Below, piece by piece: positions 1 through 16,000 of a DNA stretch of 64,000 nucleotides; positions within the stretch are counted from its first letter, which is position 1, and each line of letters begins with the position of its first letter. Location: contig NC_088319.1 of the NCBI RefSeq assembly GCF_910592395.1, positions 14,880,001 to 14,944,000 on the forward strand. Direction: 5' to 3'. Both the position numbers and the translations under genes were made by a program. The stretch comes from Lineus longissimus. Its lineage: Eukaryota; Nemertea; Pilidiophora; Heteronemertea; Lineidae. Below the pieces are notes generated by a model. The model saw only the letters and a program-made list of their open reading frames with translations, searched no databases and was not told the DNA's origin.

Positions 1-485
1 GTCACGTATTTGTCAACATAGTTGGATCATGATCACAGAAAGCCTAACCTAGTCTGTAGGCTTTTCGTTAAGAAACTGAGGAATTTAGGCAGGGCTCACA
101 TTCTGTTCATTTAAAATCGGAAAAACATAAACTCAATAGTATTATACACAAGTCTTATTGGGCAAACCATTTTGAGAGTAAAAATCAAAGCCATTTTAGC
201 ATAATCTCAATCTGGTTATTTCCAGTATTGAATGAATTCTGGTTTAAATATCAGATATATTCCTCTGCTAAAGGCATCGGTTTGCCCAAATAAATTAGAT
301 ATTACCTGTAGGGGAAATGACAACACAAAAGAAACAGAAAAAGACAAGGTCATTTTGAGGGGCATAAGGCCATGCATGTCATAATTCTATTCCCTTCAAC
401 ACAGTATTCAATAGCATGGCCTTGTTTCTATTGTGTTGCAAAGGTAAACCGATACCTTCACCAGCGAGACTAGTCACATCCATGT
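1..485 (-). other. 3' flank/UTR of ALDH4A1
   Basis: This AT-rich stretch lies downstream of the ALDH4A1 stop codon. I see no coding exon and no canonical AATAAA on the minus strand, so the poly(A) site may use a variant signal or lie beyond the window edge. Confidence 0.5.
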
Positions 486-5168
<4,683 letters not shown>

Positions 5169-5178
5169 GACAGTGATT

Positions 5179-5470
5179 CTGAAAACAAAAGAACAGAATA
5201 CTGCAAGGAAATTTACAAATCAATAGTAAATACACTGTCTTTTATTTCACTACGAGTAGTTTAAGTAATTATAATATCCCTCGGCCTCAGTTTTGTGATC
5301 GGTCAATTTTTCCCAAAATTGGGCTAGGTCTATGGTAGAATGCGATCAAAATTTACAATCCCTGATTGGAAATGATGTAGTTTGATCGCATATGACGTGT
5401 CCTGCAATTAGACCATATGCGAAAATAAATTTCGGCCATTTTGAAAATGGCCGCGGCTATTCGTACCGTG
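5179..5470 (-). promoter_or_regulatory. Upstream region of ALDH4A1
   Basis: It holds a strong splice acceptor next to the first recognised ALDH4A1 exon and, at about 5433-5452, a CpG-bearing palindrome (CCATTTTGAAAATGG, then CCGCGG). A promoter or first noncoding exon is plausible. No TATA box or transcription start was identified. Confidence 0.3.
5339..5390. repeat. Palindromic repeat with ATGCGATCAAA ends
   Basis: ATGCGATCAAA at the left is matched by TTTGATCGCAT at the right. Its reverse complement matches 39817-39863 over about 45 bases with few changes, so this is a dispersed family. Confidence 0.65.
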
Positions 5471-7289
5471 ACAGGGCCGGCTGGAAGTCAAGGACCCTAC
5501 CCACACCCGGAGCCAGGAGTAAAGGCACTTCCAACACTCGTCACAAACAAACACCACCTCAATCATGAATTAGGCCTACTTTCCTTACCCACCATCACCC
5601 ATGTCACCACGGTGCGATCTATTTATTCAGTCCATATTATTCGCACCATCACGGTACGGTACCTTTCACCGTAACGGTGTTTCTGACGGTGCGAATAAGA
5701 CCGGAAACAATGGCCCCATGCACCGTGGCGGTTCGAATAGGGCCTATAGCCAGTTTCGTTTGAAAATACCCTTTCGGCAGCGTAAAGTTCACCGTGACAT
5801 AAAAGTCATGTTTAAAATCAAATCATCAACAAAAGCATTCAAAATATCATGAACATTAAAAGGCATGGACAACTTCAAGTCAATTGCTTGAATAAGCTTG
5901 TATATTTTTACTTTCATGCCATGGTAAACAAGTGTTGCCAGCTGTGTGTGAAAAGGGTCGTTTCAAAATGGCAGAAATTTATTTTCACAGGGAGGGTGTG
6001 CATAAAAAGTTCAACACTTTTGCTTAGTTAGAAGAATTGAATCACCTTTTTATCAAGCCGAGTGGATTAAGTCTTTGACTGAACATTCCTGAATCAGTTT
6101 GCAATGGAACAATTGAAGGACAGTCAATCAAAAATATGAGAAATTCGAGAGCTGTCCACAAACATGTGCACGCCAATCAATCAGCACTGATCAAGGCGCG
6201 ATTTGTTACATCCTCGAGATGGAGTGATTGTTGGAGGGATGTCAGAGTTACTTCTAGTAACTATAGGTGACGCCACTATTAGAGTCCGATCAATCTCCAA
6301 GCGTTATCAATGGTGGTGGTCATCATTTCCAAGCCTGTTTCACTCGAGTCCCGCTGTCACCTGGTCACGGATCACGGCAACACTGGGCGCTCGTGACTGC
6401 GCCATTCATTGTTAAAATCTATATCTTTATTACGCATCTGTTTGACACAAATACACTTCACAGTGTTATGAAAAAAACTATCACGACATCCTTAAAATGT
6501 TTTTTTATCGAGACATAACAGATGGCTTTTCAATCCATGTTACAAGCAGCGCACTATACACACTGGATCAGTGTTTGGACGATCAAACTGTGGCAGAGGG
6601 TGCAATTTCAGCGGGTGCATGTAAATTGGACATTTGGCCCGGCGTGACTGGGGCGAAAAGATCAGGGAGCGAAACGACCATATACAATGGTGACGTCAGC
6701 GACTAAACGAAATCAGCGCCTCTGGTGTCAAGATTAATCGCGTGTGCGTGCATGGCGGGCGATATCAGATATGCGGTTTTCAAATGTCAAAACTCCAAGA
6801 AGGTTAAAGCAAAATGAACAGCACCTGGCTGGCTTCACAGTAACAAGAGGTTGACGCAAGGTTCCAACGCGCTGCGTAGCGGCAAAATAGCGAAGCTCGC
6901 GAAACATTTATAACGGGTCACCGTGATCTCATTATGGACTTATAGCGCGATTATGGGGTTGTAACTATTTTGCTGTATATTGTCACGTGGAAAGAAAAGC
7001 ACGCGACCAAACGCCAACCTATTTATGTAAAGTGATAATTAGAAGGTATATAGTTCAGGAAATGTTGATAAATAATCATTCCTTGTCGTCTTTTGCAGTT
7101 AGACATCATAAGGGGGTAATAATATGACCATAGGTCATGTGGAAGCTTAGATTGACTGAGACCAACGCCAAACAGAAATTGAATGATAATCGACAAAAGT
7201 TGAGCAACATTACATGAATTGATAAAAATGTAGTTCTTCAACAAATAGAGAATAATAAAATTGGGGCCTATTAATAATAACTCATGTTT
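5471..7289. other. Intergenic region between ALDH4A1 and the Cys-rich/zinc-finger locus
   Basis: No convincing exon was found. It holds the inverted repeat at 5637-5698 and a TGACGTCA CRE-like palindrome at 6691-6698. The rest is mixed sequence with scattered CpGs that could carry promoters for the two divergent flanking genes. Confidence 0.4.
5637..5698. repeat. Short inverted repeat
   Basis: TTATTCGCACC (5637-5647) and GGTGCGAATAA (5688-5698) are exact reverse complements around a GC-rich centre with nested ACGGT words. It lies upstream of ALDH4A1. Confidence 0.55.
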
Positions 7290-7334
7290 GGAAAGGCGCC
7301 CTATATAAGTATTTCTATTCATTCATTCATTCAT
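7290..7334 (+). repeat. Retroelement-tail-like sequence with ATTC microsatellite
   Basis: GGAAAGGCGCCCTATATAAG is followed by an (ATTC)n run at 7317-7334. GGCGCYCTATATAA plus a simple-repeat tail is a common 3' end of retroelement copies in invertebrates. The family assignment is from memory and not proven. Confidence 0.4.
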
Positions 7335-7344
7335 CCCTCTACAT

Positions 7345-7510
7345 TGAATGGTTTATCACCACTATGAATCCACATCTCTCAGCTGACCGGTGCAGTCACT
7401 TGAGTTTACATTGTTTATCACCAGTATGAATCCATATCCGATTCCTCAGATGATACACATTCGCCTGCGTTCCCATTGAATGGTTTATCACCAGTAGGCC
7501 TATGAATCCT
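7345..7510 (-). pseudogene. Decayed C2H2 zinc-finger fragment
   Basis: Read on the minus strand, three separate places encode the inter-finger linker IH-S/T-GDK: near 7507-7475 (IHRPTGDKPFN, with two extra codons), 7431-7405 (IHTGDK) and 7369-7343 (IHSGDKPFN). The spacing is 76 and 62 bases instead of the usual 84. Cys/His positions are lost and stops interrupt the frame. This is a relic of a tandem zinc-finger gene. Confidence 0.55.
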
Positions 7511-7538
7511 GGCTAACAGAAGCCCAAGGCTGGGAACA

Positions 7539-7555
7539 CCCCCCCCCCCTCCCCC
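7539..7555. repeat. Poly-C tract
   Basis: This is a C-run broken by one T. Similar 16-base C runs occur at 21211-21226 and 52657-52672. They are length-unstable and could be assembly-sensitive. Confidence 0.9.
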
Positions 7556-7667
7556 AGGATCCCTTCACAAATTCTACAGGGGGTCATCACTTTTTCAAAA
7601 TCTAAAGGAACGAAGGCCACGCGTGCGGATTCGTATTTCCCGCGTATAGGAACTCATGACCTAATGG

Positions 7668-7675
7668 TGACGTCA
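7668..7675. promoter_or_regulatory. CRE-like palindrome TGACGTCA
   Basis: A full CREB/ATF octamer inside GGTGACGTCACC lies 64 bp before the first ATG of the Cys-rich gene, next to CpG-containing sequence. A second copy (GGTGACGTCA) is at 6691-6698. The position fits a core promoter, which is an inference. Confidence 0.5.
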
Positions 7676-7738
7676 CCTGTTATTACTAGAAGAACACCGA
7701 CATCCCTCGAAGTGTATATCGATGATACAACAAGTCGC

Positions 7739-10006
7739 ATGGCATGCATGGCGGAAAGGCGGAAGTTGAGTTTGTCCAGTCGGAACAAAAACAAGAAGCA
7801 GTTAACACATGTAACATTGTTAACCGCCCAGCAACCTCCTGATCTTAAGAAAGCGGTTGCAGTCATTGATCTTTGGTAATTGAAATGCAATTATTGAATT
7901 AAGAAGGTTCTGGGAATAGATGTTGACCGTAATGTAAATGCAGCGCCCCATAGCTGTGTAGCAAAATGCCAAAAGCTGCACCAATCATGCCGGTACGGCA
8001 CTTGGTGGTCTTTTGGTGGCCATCGACTCCCAGCAAAAATAAAATAAAATTTTTTTGGCTATTTTGAAAAGCCCTTTTCACAGGCAACATATTTTTTTGT
8101 CTATGTCTACTGTGTCTGTGGGTGTTCATGACTTGAAACTCAACAAGTAGGGCTAACTATAAACGAATGGTCGCACTAAATAACGCCCGGTAGGGCCCGA
8201 TAACGACCGGTAGGGCCCGGAGAAAAAAAGGTAGTGCCTGGAGGTTGAATCGGGATTTTTATGCACTTTTAACTGTATATATATGTTGTCTAGATGTACT
8301 TCCCTATATACAGGGACCGTAGCCAAAATGGCCGACGGCGAATTCTCCGGTCGCTAGCGCAGTCCATAAAACAAGCATCAATTTTACCAAATTTGGCTGC
8401 AAGCTTGGTCATCAAAGTTACAGAACTGTTAGAAATACATCTTAACAACATATCATGTAGGAGCCAGTTTTCGCGGGTCTTATCACTAAGTGCAGATTTA
8501 CTAGCTTCCAGCGATTCCATACACGCAAAAGCTTATTTATTACGAAATTTGAGATCAATAACGAAATATCTGGGGTGCTGCGTGGATGTTTTAAGCGTGA
8601 ATTAATCTTGAAATCGCTCACTGAAAGATCGATGCAGACCAAAACAAATCTGAAGCGGCTCCCCCATTTTCGCGGGGTATTGCGCATGCGCGACTGATTG
8701 TTGTGTTTCTGTGTCGTGTGCATGATCCTAGGTATTGACCCAGTGTTTTGAACGTAATTAGAGAAAACGGGAAAAAACGGGTTTTCGCGAAATTGGGGAT
8801 GACTCGAAATTGGGGAGCAGCACCATATATACAGTTGAAAGTGCATAAAAATCCCGATTCAACCTCCGGGCGCTACCTTTTTTTCCCCGGGCCCTACCGG
8901 TCGTTATCGGGCCCTACCGGGCGTTAATTAGTACGACCCCCCCCATCAAGCAATATCAATTCAATGGCGACATTAGATTATACATCAATCCTCAATGTAA
9001 AATGTACTGACTACCATACTGTACATAAATGAAAACAAGGTGATTTTGGCTTAATTGTGGTTTTATTTATTTTCCAGCTCCGATGATGAGCCTGTTGGCA
9101 GTGTTGTCAGCCAAGCCAATACAAAGTGTAAATTCTGTGAAACTACTGACCCTGCTGTGCCAAAGTACTACACGCCAAAATATCTGACGAATCTGCCTGA
9201 TTATAAAGACGTAAGATTTTTCAGATTTTCAAGAACCAAAAAAATATTTCATTACCATGGTTACTAAAATGAAAAGATCCTGTTTGGGCTTTGCCTTTGA
9301 GGCAAGGTTCAACCAAACTTTTAAAAATTCTACCAGTAGTTCGCCCTGCAGAGCCCTAACATAACATCACGAATGGACTACAGGAGAAGAAATGTTTCAA
9401 TAACTGGTGTTTAGGTTCTATATTGCTGTGGGATTAACCTTTTCACAATCGTATGTTTTGGATGTGGCCTCACTGATGGACTAGCTTGCTGTTGAAACTG
9501 AGTGTAAGTGGCACATCAAATATTTCATTTTTTCCTTCAGGCAACTAACAAACACGTGACTCAAGAACCTGAGAGTGAGACATTCCAGAGCACAGATTCA
9601 TTGGAGAAAATACATCAACTTTCAGCGTTACCATGGCCATGTTTGGACTGTATGGGTTGCAGGAAGAAGGTGAGAAGCACTACAATACATCTTGGTCGTC
9701 AGAGAGATACACCCAGACTCTTTCATGTCTTTGGGTCTTTTTAATCATAAAATGCACCTCTAAGTTACCTCTAAACACAATCCCTGTGCAAAAAAGTTTT
9801 TTGTTGATTTTGAATAATTTTCTCAAAAACAACTGGTTACTTGTATCTGTTTGCAATTAGATTTATTGCCATGTTAGTTACAGAATTTGTTTTGAACAAC
9901 CAGGTCCTTGGTCCTGGCTCCTAATTCAGTATAATGAAGTGTGTCTATACTCCTGACACAGTCTTCTATTTGTTTATTTTTACAGGTTGACTACAGACGA
10001 CATTGA
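7739..10006 (+). CDS. Predicted 139-residue Cys-rich protein, SUMO-interaction-like motif
   Basis: Not recognised as a known family. Four segments join in frame with GT-AG sites: 7739-7875, 9078-9210, 9541-9669, 9986-10006 (420 nt). The N-terminus is basic (AERRKLSLSSRNKNKK). The first junction splits a Cys codon and creates VIDLCSDDE (residues 42-50), a textbook SUMO-interacting pattern of hydrophobic core plus acidic tail. Cysteines follow as C63-x2-C66 and C124-x2-C127-x2-C130 and may bind zinc. The TGA at 10004 lies only 68 bp before the ATG of the giant zinc-finger ORF, so both may share one transcript. A different frame of the last segment (TTDDIEESNKHLEF then stop) also looks protein-like, but no observed splice reaches it. 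A TIR element fills much of intron 1. Confidence 0.5.
8169..8938. mobile_element. Non-autonomous DNA transposon with ~115-bp terminal inverted repeats
   Basis: The left TIR (8169-8288) and right TIR (8823-8938) match closely as reverse complements, starting GGTCGYACTAAWTAACGCCC. Each TIR contains a ~20-bp tandem duplication around CCGGTAGGGCCCG, then a run of A's, then GGTTGAATCGGGATTTTTAT. The ~530-bp interior has no transposase-like ORF. No convincing target-site duplication is visible. It sits in intron 1 of the Cys-rich gene. The long TIR with internal direct repeats is the key feature; the superfamily is unassigned. Confidence 0.8.
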
Positions 10007-10074
10007 AGAATCCAACAAACATCTAGAATTCTGACCTACTGATTTTGTGTTCTCTCAGAGGTACTTATAGTCGT

Positions 10075-13000
10075 ATGTCCCCTACAAAAATGAGGGAAAC
10101 GTCTCAGGAACCAGGGGGAAAAGAAAATGAGGACATCGCCTCATCATCACGGGCGGCTCGACAGCCTGTGGCTATGGAATCTGACAATAATGGTGAGCAG
10201 CATCCAGAAGATGTTTGGGCTCAATTTTTGGCAGAATGGGAAAATTATCAACCAGTTGCAGAAAACTCTGATAGCAATGATGGTGTGGAAAACATTCCGC
10301 AAAGCAAAGATGGTGCGGTAGACAGAGAGCTCAGGTCAAAAACTGTGCTCAGCTCGGACTCTCACACAGTGGAGGGAGATTTATCAGAAGCGTCTAAGAA
10401 TACACACTCCAAAGAACAGCCTGTTGTTTACAAATACAAGTACGAGAAAGAAACTGCAGGGCCTGTTACAACTCCTAACCTGCCAACGCAATCGAATGAA
10501 CGTCATATTCGGGTCAATGGCAATGATCAGTATTCGTCAATTTCAACTCCTAACCTCAAAGATCCCATTCTTCCAATCAAAAAGGAGAACAATGTTATCT
10601 TGGACCAGGACGAAGTCACTTACGTCAAAGCTGACGCTGACTCTCTGGGTGCTCACTTTTTGCCTGATGGTCAACACGACATCAGAAAGATTAAGTCTGA
10701 AATTCCGAACATTTCCGGTGATTTTATTATGATGCCAAATCAGCAGGAACTTGATCATTATTTCCGAAATATAAAAGAAGGTGAAGTTCTGGTAATCAAG
10801 TCAGAAATTCATAATCTTGATTCATCCTCCACTTTAAATCACGCGAATTTTGTCATCGGTGAAAATAGCACGGTTTCTTATGTCAAGGATGAAACTTGTG
10901 TGAGCATGAATATTGGTACAGAATCTGCAACAAACGATACAGGGACGCCTGATGAATCTGTCGTTCCAGACCGCAAAGACATGAGTTGTCAGACAGGTAG
11001 TCGATTACGTGACCTTCTAACTCGTCCAATCAAACGCAAAGCAGCCAAAGTCTCAGATTTCAGTGAAAAGGTAACATCTTCAGACACTCGGGCAGCTAAT
11101 GTTGATGATTCGGTACCAAATAATAATCAGGAATCTCGCAATGAATTAGACAAGCGATCGAAGGACATTCCGATATTTGAATCTCAGCTCGATGAAGCAG
11201 CACTTGCACGCATAGAAGAACTAGATAGAATTTTATCTCAGATGCACTGTGTTGCGCTGGCTGAGAAGTTGGGTACTGAAACTCAGTTAGAAATTGAAGC
11301 ATTGCCACAGTTAGATAATGCTTTGTCTGTTGAGATTCGCGACCCGCCTTTATCAGAGTTGTGCAATGCAAAATGTGTGCCTAGCGAAGTTGATAGTACT
11401 ATTCCTCCTGAGATAGAGTTGTCTGCATTAAGCAAACTTGAAACACAGAAGCCTGGATCTCTGTTAGACAGTGCTATACCAACTGAAAAACAGAGGTCTG
11501 CATCTCAGGAAGACGGCACTGTGCCAACTGAAGAACACAGGCCCGTATCTCTGCCATGTGATTCTCCACATTCTGAGATACAGGCATCTGTATTAAGTCC
11601 GTTTGGTGATGTTACACAGAAGTCTGTTGATAATCTTAACGCGGTTGTTTCTGGAAAATCATGTGAAAGTATTGAAACGCAAACTGTTGGTATGAAACTT
11701 GAGCCCTGTGAGCAGAATATCCCAGTGCTCCTCTGCGACCAGTGTGATTTTTTGTGCCACAGTCTTCCAAAGTTGGCTCGTCATAAAGAGAAGCATATTG
11801 CCATGAAAAGGGAGCCAGAACCTGTAGAATGTGTAGCTAATGTTAGTAAGGGGAGGGTGGTTGGGACATTGGTGCAGTCTCAAGGTTGTCAAGCTAGTTC
11901 TAAAGTGCTTTGTCTCCCGAAGGTTACTAATGTGAAAAAGGAAACTGATTCAGAATCGTCAAGAAATTCCAATCGATGCAATGATGCCAGTGAAAAGCAA
12001 TGTGTGGATAGTGTTTCTGACAGTGATAATGTTGTCACTTCTAATTTTCAAATTGGAGGCATCTGTACGCTGGATATGGGTGTTAGTACTGTCACATCAG
12101 GAGGGGAGTCTGAGGATGATGATGATGCTGGTGTGGAAGATTCTGCTTTAGTCGATGGACAAGTTAACTCTGTCACAGATAATCTACAAGGTACACCTAA
12201 TATGAGTGTATTAGCTAGTATACTGTCTAGTACTACTCCATATCTGTACAATAGCCAACAGGCTATTACCAATGGCGGTATTGCTCCGTACCTACATAGT
12301 AGCCAACCGACTATTGCCAATCTGAGTTCTCTTCAGTATCTACACAGCCAACAGGTTATTTCCAATCGGGGTTCTGCTCCCTATCTACACACTCGCCAAC
12401 AGACTTTTGCCCATCGCATTACTGCTCCGTATCTGCACAATGGTCAAAGCACTGGTCCTTATAAGGGGACTGTGCCACAACACATTGGCCAACAGAGCAA
12501 GGCAAGTAGAATGGCTACTCCGTATCTGCACAATGGAATGCCTTATATTCAAAATGGAACTTCCCCAAGTCTTGCTGGTTTCCGAAGCAGTCGTGGCAGC
12601 CCAGCGGTGCCCAATGTGATAGAAATTGATGATGATTCATCAGACAATGCGTCGAACATAACTTCAAATGAAATTCAGGAACATATACCCAGTGACCAGC
12701 GAGGGGAAGGCAATGACCAATTAGACGGAGCAGCATCTGGTAAATGTAAGGATTTTTTAACCAATATGAACCAAGAGGCTACTGTTCGAGACCAGGGATC
12801 ACCAAAAACTCTTTTGGATCTGTTGAGTACAAGATGTGAAACCAATACAGTGCGTCCGATTCTCTCTACCTCTGATTTAGAATGGCTGAATACTGCATTG
12901 GGACGAACTGGTACTGGTCAAGTTGCTGCCAAGGGTCGGAAACAAAAATCATCTTTGGCAAACACTTCTGGGTCTCGTGTGCGAGGTTCTACTCAAAAGT

Positions 13001-16000
13001 TTAGCAGTCTCCAAAAGACTAAGCAGACCGGCGCGCACAGCAGAGGTACTTATCCATCAACTACTCCCAAACGGAAGAATAATGTTCCTGTCTTCAATCA
13101 AAGACGATTTTCGAAGGATTATTTGCAGAGGTCACAGCAATGTGTGGACTCCTCCAGGAACACACAGTCAGAACAAAGGAGAAATGGAGCTTCCCCAAGT
13201 GATTTGGCTCCTCTACCTGGTCTGGGAGTGGGAAGCAAGGCTGTTGTGATTGAAATTGGTGATGATTCTTCAGATATGGGGTTGAAGAAAACATCAGTAC
13301 CAGGTCCCAATTCTTCCACGACACCAAGTTTCGTGGCTACATCTGGACAATTACCTCAGTCGAAAAAAAGTAACCCAATTCTTTCTAGTAGACTATTTGC
13401 TCAAGGTGATAGAACGAGTTCAAGTTTGCCTCACCAGGGGGCCCAGCTGTATTCAGAAGTAAGAGAAAATGGATATCAGCACTGCAGGACAATAAGAGAT
13501 TTCCTCAATTTTAGGGATAGGCAAAAAGTCTCTACTCGGCCTCATGCTGCATCAGGAGAAGAACCAGGTCATTTGAATTCTAATGCTTCAGGACAGAAAA
13601 AGGAGACTCTGCCAGTTATCAAGAACCTACTGGCTGGGATAAATCAACCATCATCGAATGTCAACGGGGCATCAGAAAGATCTCTGGTAACTTCTAACCT
13701 GATATCAAATGAAATTCACTCAAATGAGTCGAATACCAATAGGCTTTCTCAACGTGACCAGCAACAACTGGATGGACCAGTTTCATTTGGAGGTCTTGTT
13801 GATAGCGTCACTTCTTCTTGCCTTGATGCTGATGTGAGTCGACCAATTGAGAAGTCTTTTGATCAGAATTCAGCTGGTACGCAGTTGGGTTCCGCAGATT
13901 TATCCAATATGGCAATGACAGATTTTGCGGATGGCCAGAAAGATTTTAATAATAATACATGTACTGATGTTGTTTCCAAGGAAGCCTATGAAAATGTTGG
14001 GAAATGTGTTGGAGAGTGGGATAAAACATCTTCTGGTCTCTATCATGAAGATTCCGATACTGACACTGTTACCGTATGTGAAGCTGTACCTGTGTCCGAG
14101 TGCAGAACTGTCACAGTTTTGGAGTCTAGGGCTCTCACAGTTTCCAAGTCTGGTACTCTATCTGTTTCTGAGTGCGATCCGGACTTTAACTCCCGCCAAG
14201 AAAGAAATAAAACTGACAAGAAATTTTCTAAAGGAGGACAAGTTGCTGATGGTTCACTCAATCAAATCAATCAGAATACATGTATGCCAAAGACTAGCCT
14301 TTCAGATCTTTTAACTGCTAGATCTGAAGTGGATACAACAAATCCAATTCCCTCTGATACTTCCTGGATGAACTCCACCCTTGAGGAGACTGGCACTGAT
14401 CCGGCTGCTGCTCCACGCAGCAGTGGCAGAGGGCTTCGAAAGATCTTCCGATGTGAGCACTGCTCCAAGAACTTTACTTGCCTATCTGGCTTGAACCAAC
14501 ATAAGTTGGAATGTCGTGCAGTGGAGGTTGAGTCCGATCCTGAATCAAATGATGGCGAGGCAAGAGGTAGGAAGCGTAGGTGGATGGAGTCTGTTCATTC
14601 AGAGTCAGATGATACCATTGTTGATGGTGATTACAAACCTGCCCCAAATAGCTCGGCATCTACAGACGAGGATGATGTGGACAGCTGTGCTGAATCGGTT
14701 TGGATGGATTCTGAATCTGACACTGAAGATAAAGTTATGGTTCTGAACAATGTTGCCTCTGAAAGTTGCAAGGCAAGGACAAATCGGCAGTCTTCGCGAG
14801 AGAGTGATCAGATTGAAAACCCTGGAAGTGCAAAGGAAGATCACAGTCGAAGTCACTCGGCAAAGAGGTCTGAACTTCCACCGGTTTTTAGAGGCAGAGA
14901 TCGCAGGCACCGAACAGATCCCTATCTTCGTCTTCACACACTAAAGGCAGTCAAACAAAACAAGGCAAAAGCTAACTTGGACATAGTTGATCTGGTCACT
15001 AGTGAGGAAGACACCGAGTCTGACGTCGAAATTGAAGGGTATTGTCGAGTGGTGAATCCGAAGGACTACTGGTGCGAAGTCTGTGATGAAGTCTTGGGGG
15101 ACACATGGGCCATAGGAGACCATCTCGTAACCAAACATGGACACATACCTGGCCTCGTACAGAATCCAAGTCAAGAAACTTGCGATATCTGTTGTCGTTC
15201 ATATTTAAGTAAAATCAATCTTCTCCGTCATAAGATTAAAGTTCATGGTCCTTATCTCCTTTTGGTGAAGAAAGGATTAGCAAAGAGAAAATTTGTCAAA
15301 AGGAAGAAAACTCCGCTCAAGGGTGTCTTTTCTGAGAACCATAAAAAGAGAATGTTTCTTTGTGAGAGGTGTGATTTGGTTACTGCTGGTTCTGAAGAGA
15401 TTATACAACACATGAACACCCATGACAATGATACAAGTCTGCAAGTCGAGTCTGAACAGACTTGTGACATCTGTGAGGCCCAGTTTATTAGTCCGTTGAT
15501 GATACTAAAGCACAAGATATTCAACCATAGTGGCTATCTTTTGCAAAAGAGGAAGGACATTATATCTGAAGGTGGCAAAACAGATGATATGGATCAACAG
15601 ATAGCTGTACATGCCAAACCTGATGTAGCAGAGACTCAGATGTCTGAAGAGGCCAACCCAGATGTGACAGAACCTCAGAAAGCTACTGAGGCCAACCCAG
15701 ATGTGACAGAACCTCAAAAAGCTACTGTGGCCAACCCAGATGTGGCAGAACCTCAAAAAGCTACTGAGGCCAACCCAGATGTGACAGAACCTCAAAAAGC
15801 TACTGAGGCCAACCTAGATGTGACAGAACCTCAAAAAGCTACTGAGGCCAGCCCAGATGTGGCAGAACCTCAAAAAGCTACTGAAGCCAACCCAGATGTG
15901 ACAGAACCTCAAAAAGCTACTGAGGTCAACCCAGATGTGGCAGAACCTCAAAAAGCTACTGAAGCCAACCCAGATGTGACAGAACCTCAAAAAGCTACTG

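Noticed and set aside
8294-8846. Open frames inside the TIR element
   Set aside because: No similarity to a transposase is visible, and they overlap on both strands; the element looks non-autonomous.
9986-10075. A simple assembly frameshift joining the Cys-rich exons to the zinc-finger ORF
   Set aside because: The zinc-finger frame contains stops at 9988 and 10024, and the third frame stops at 10032, so one indel cannot connect them.
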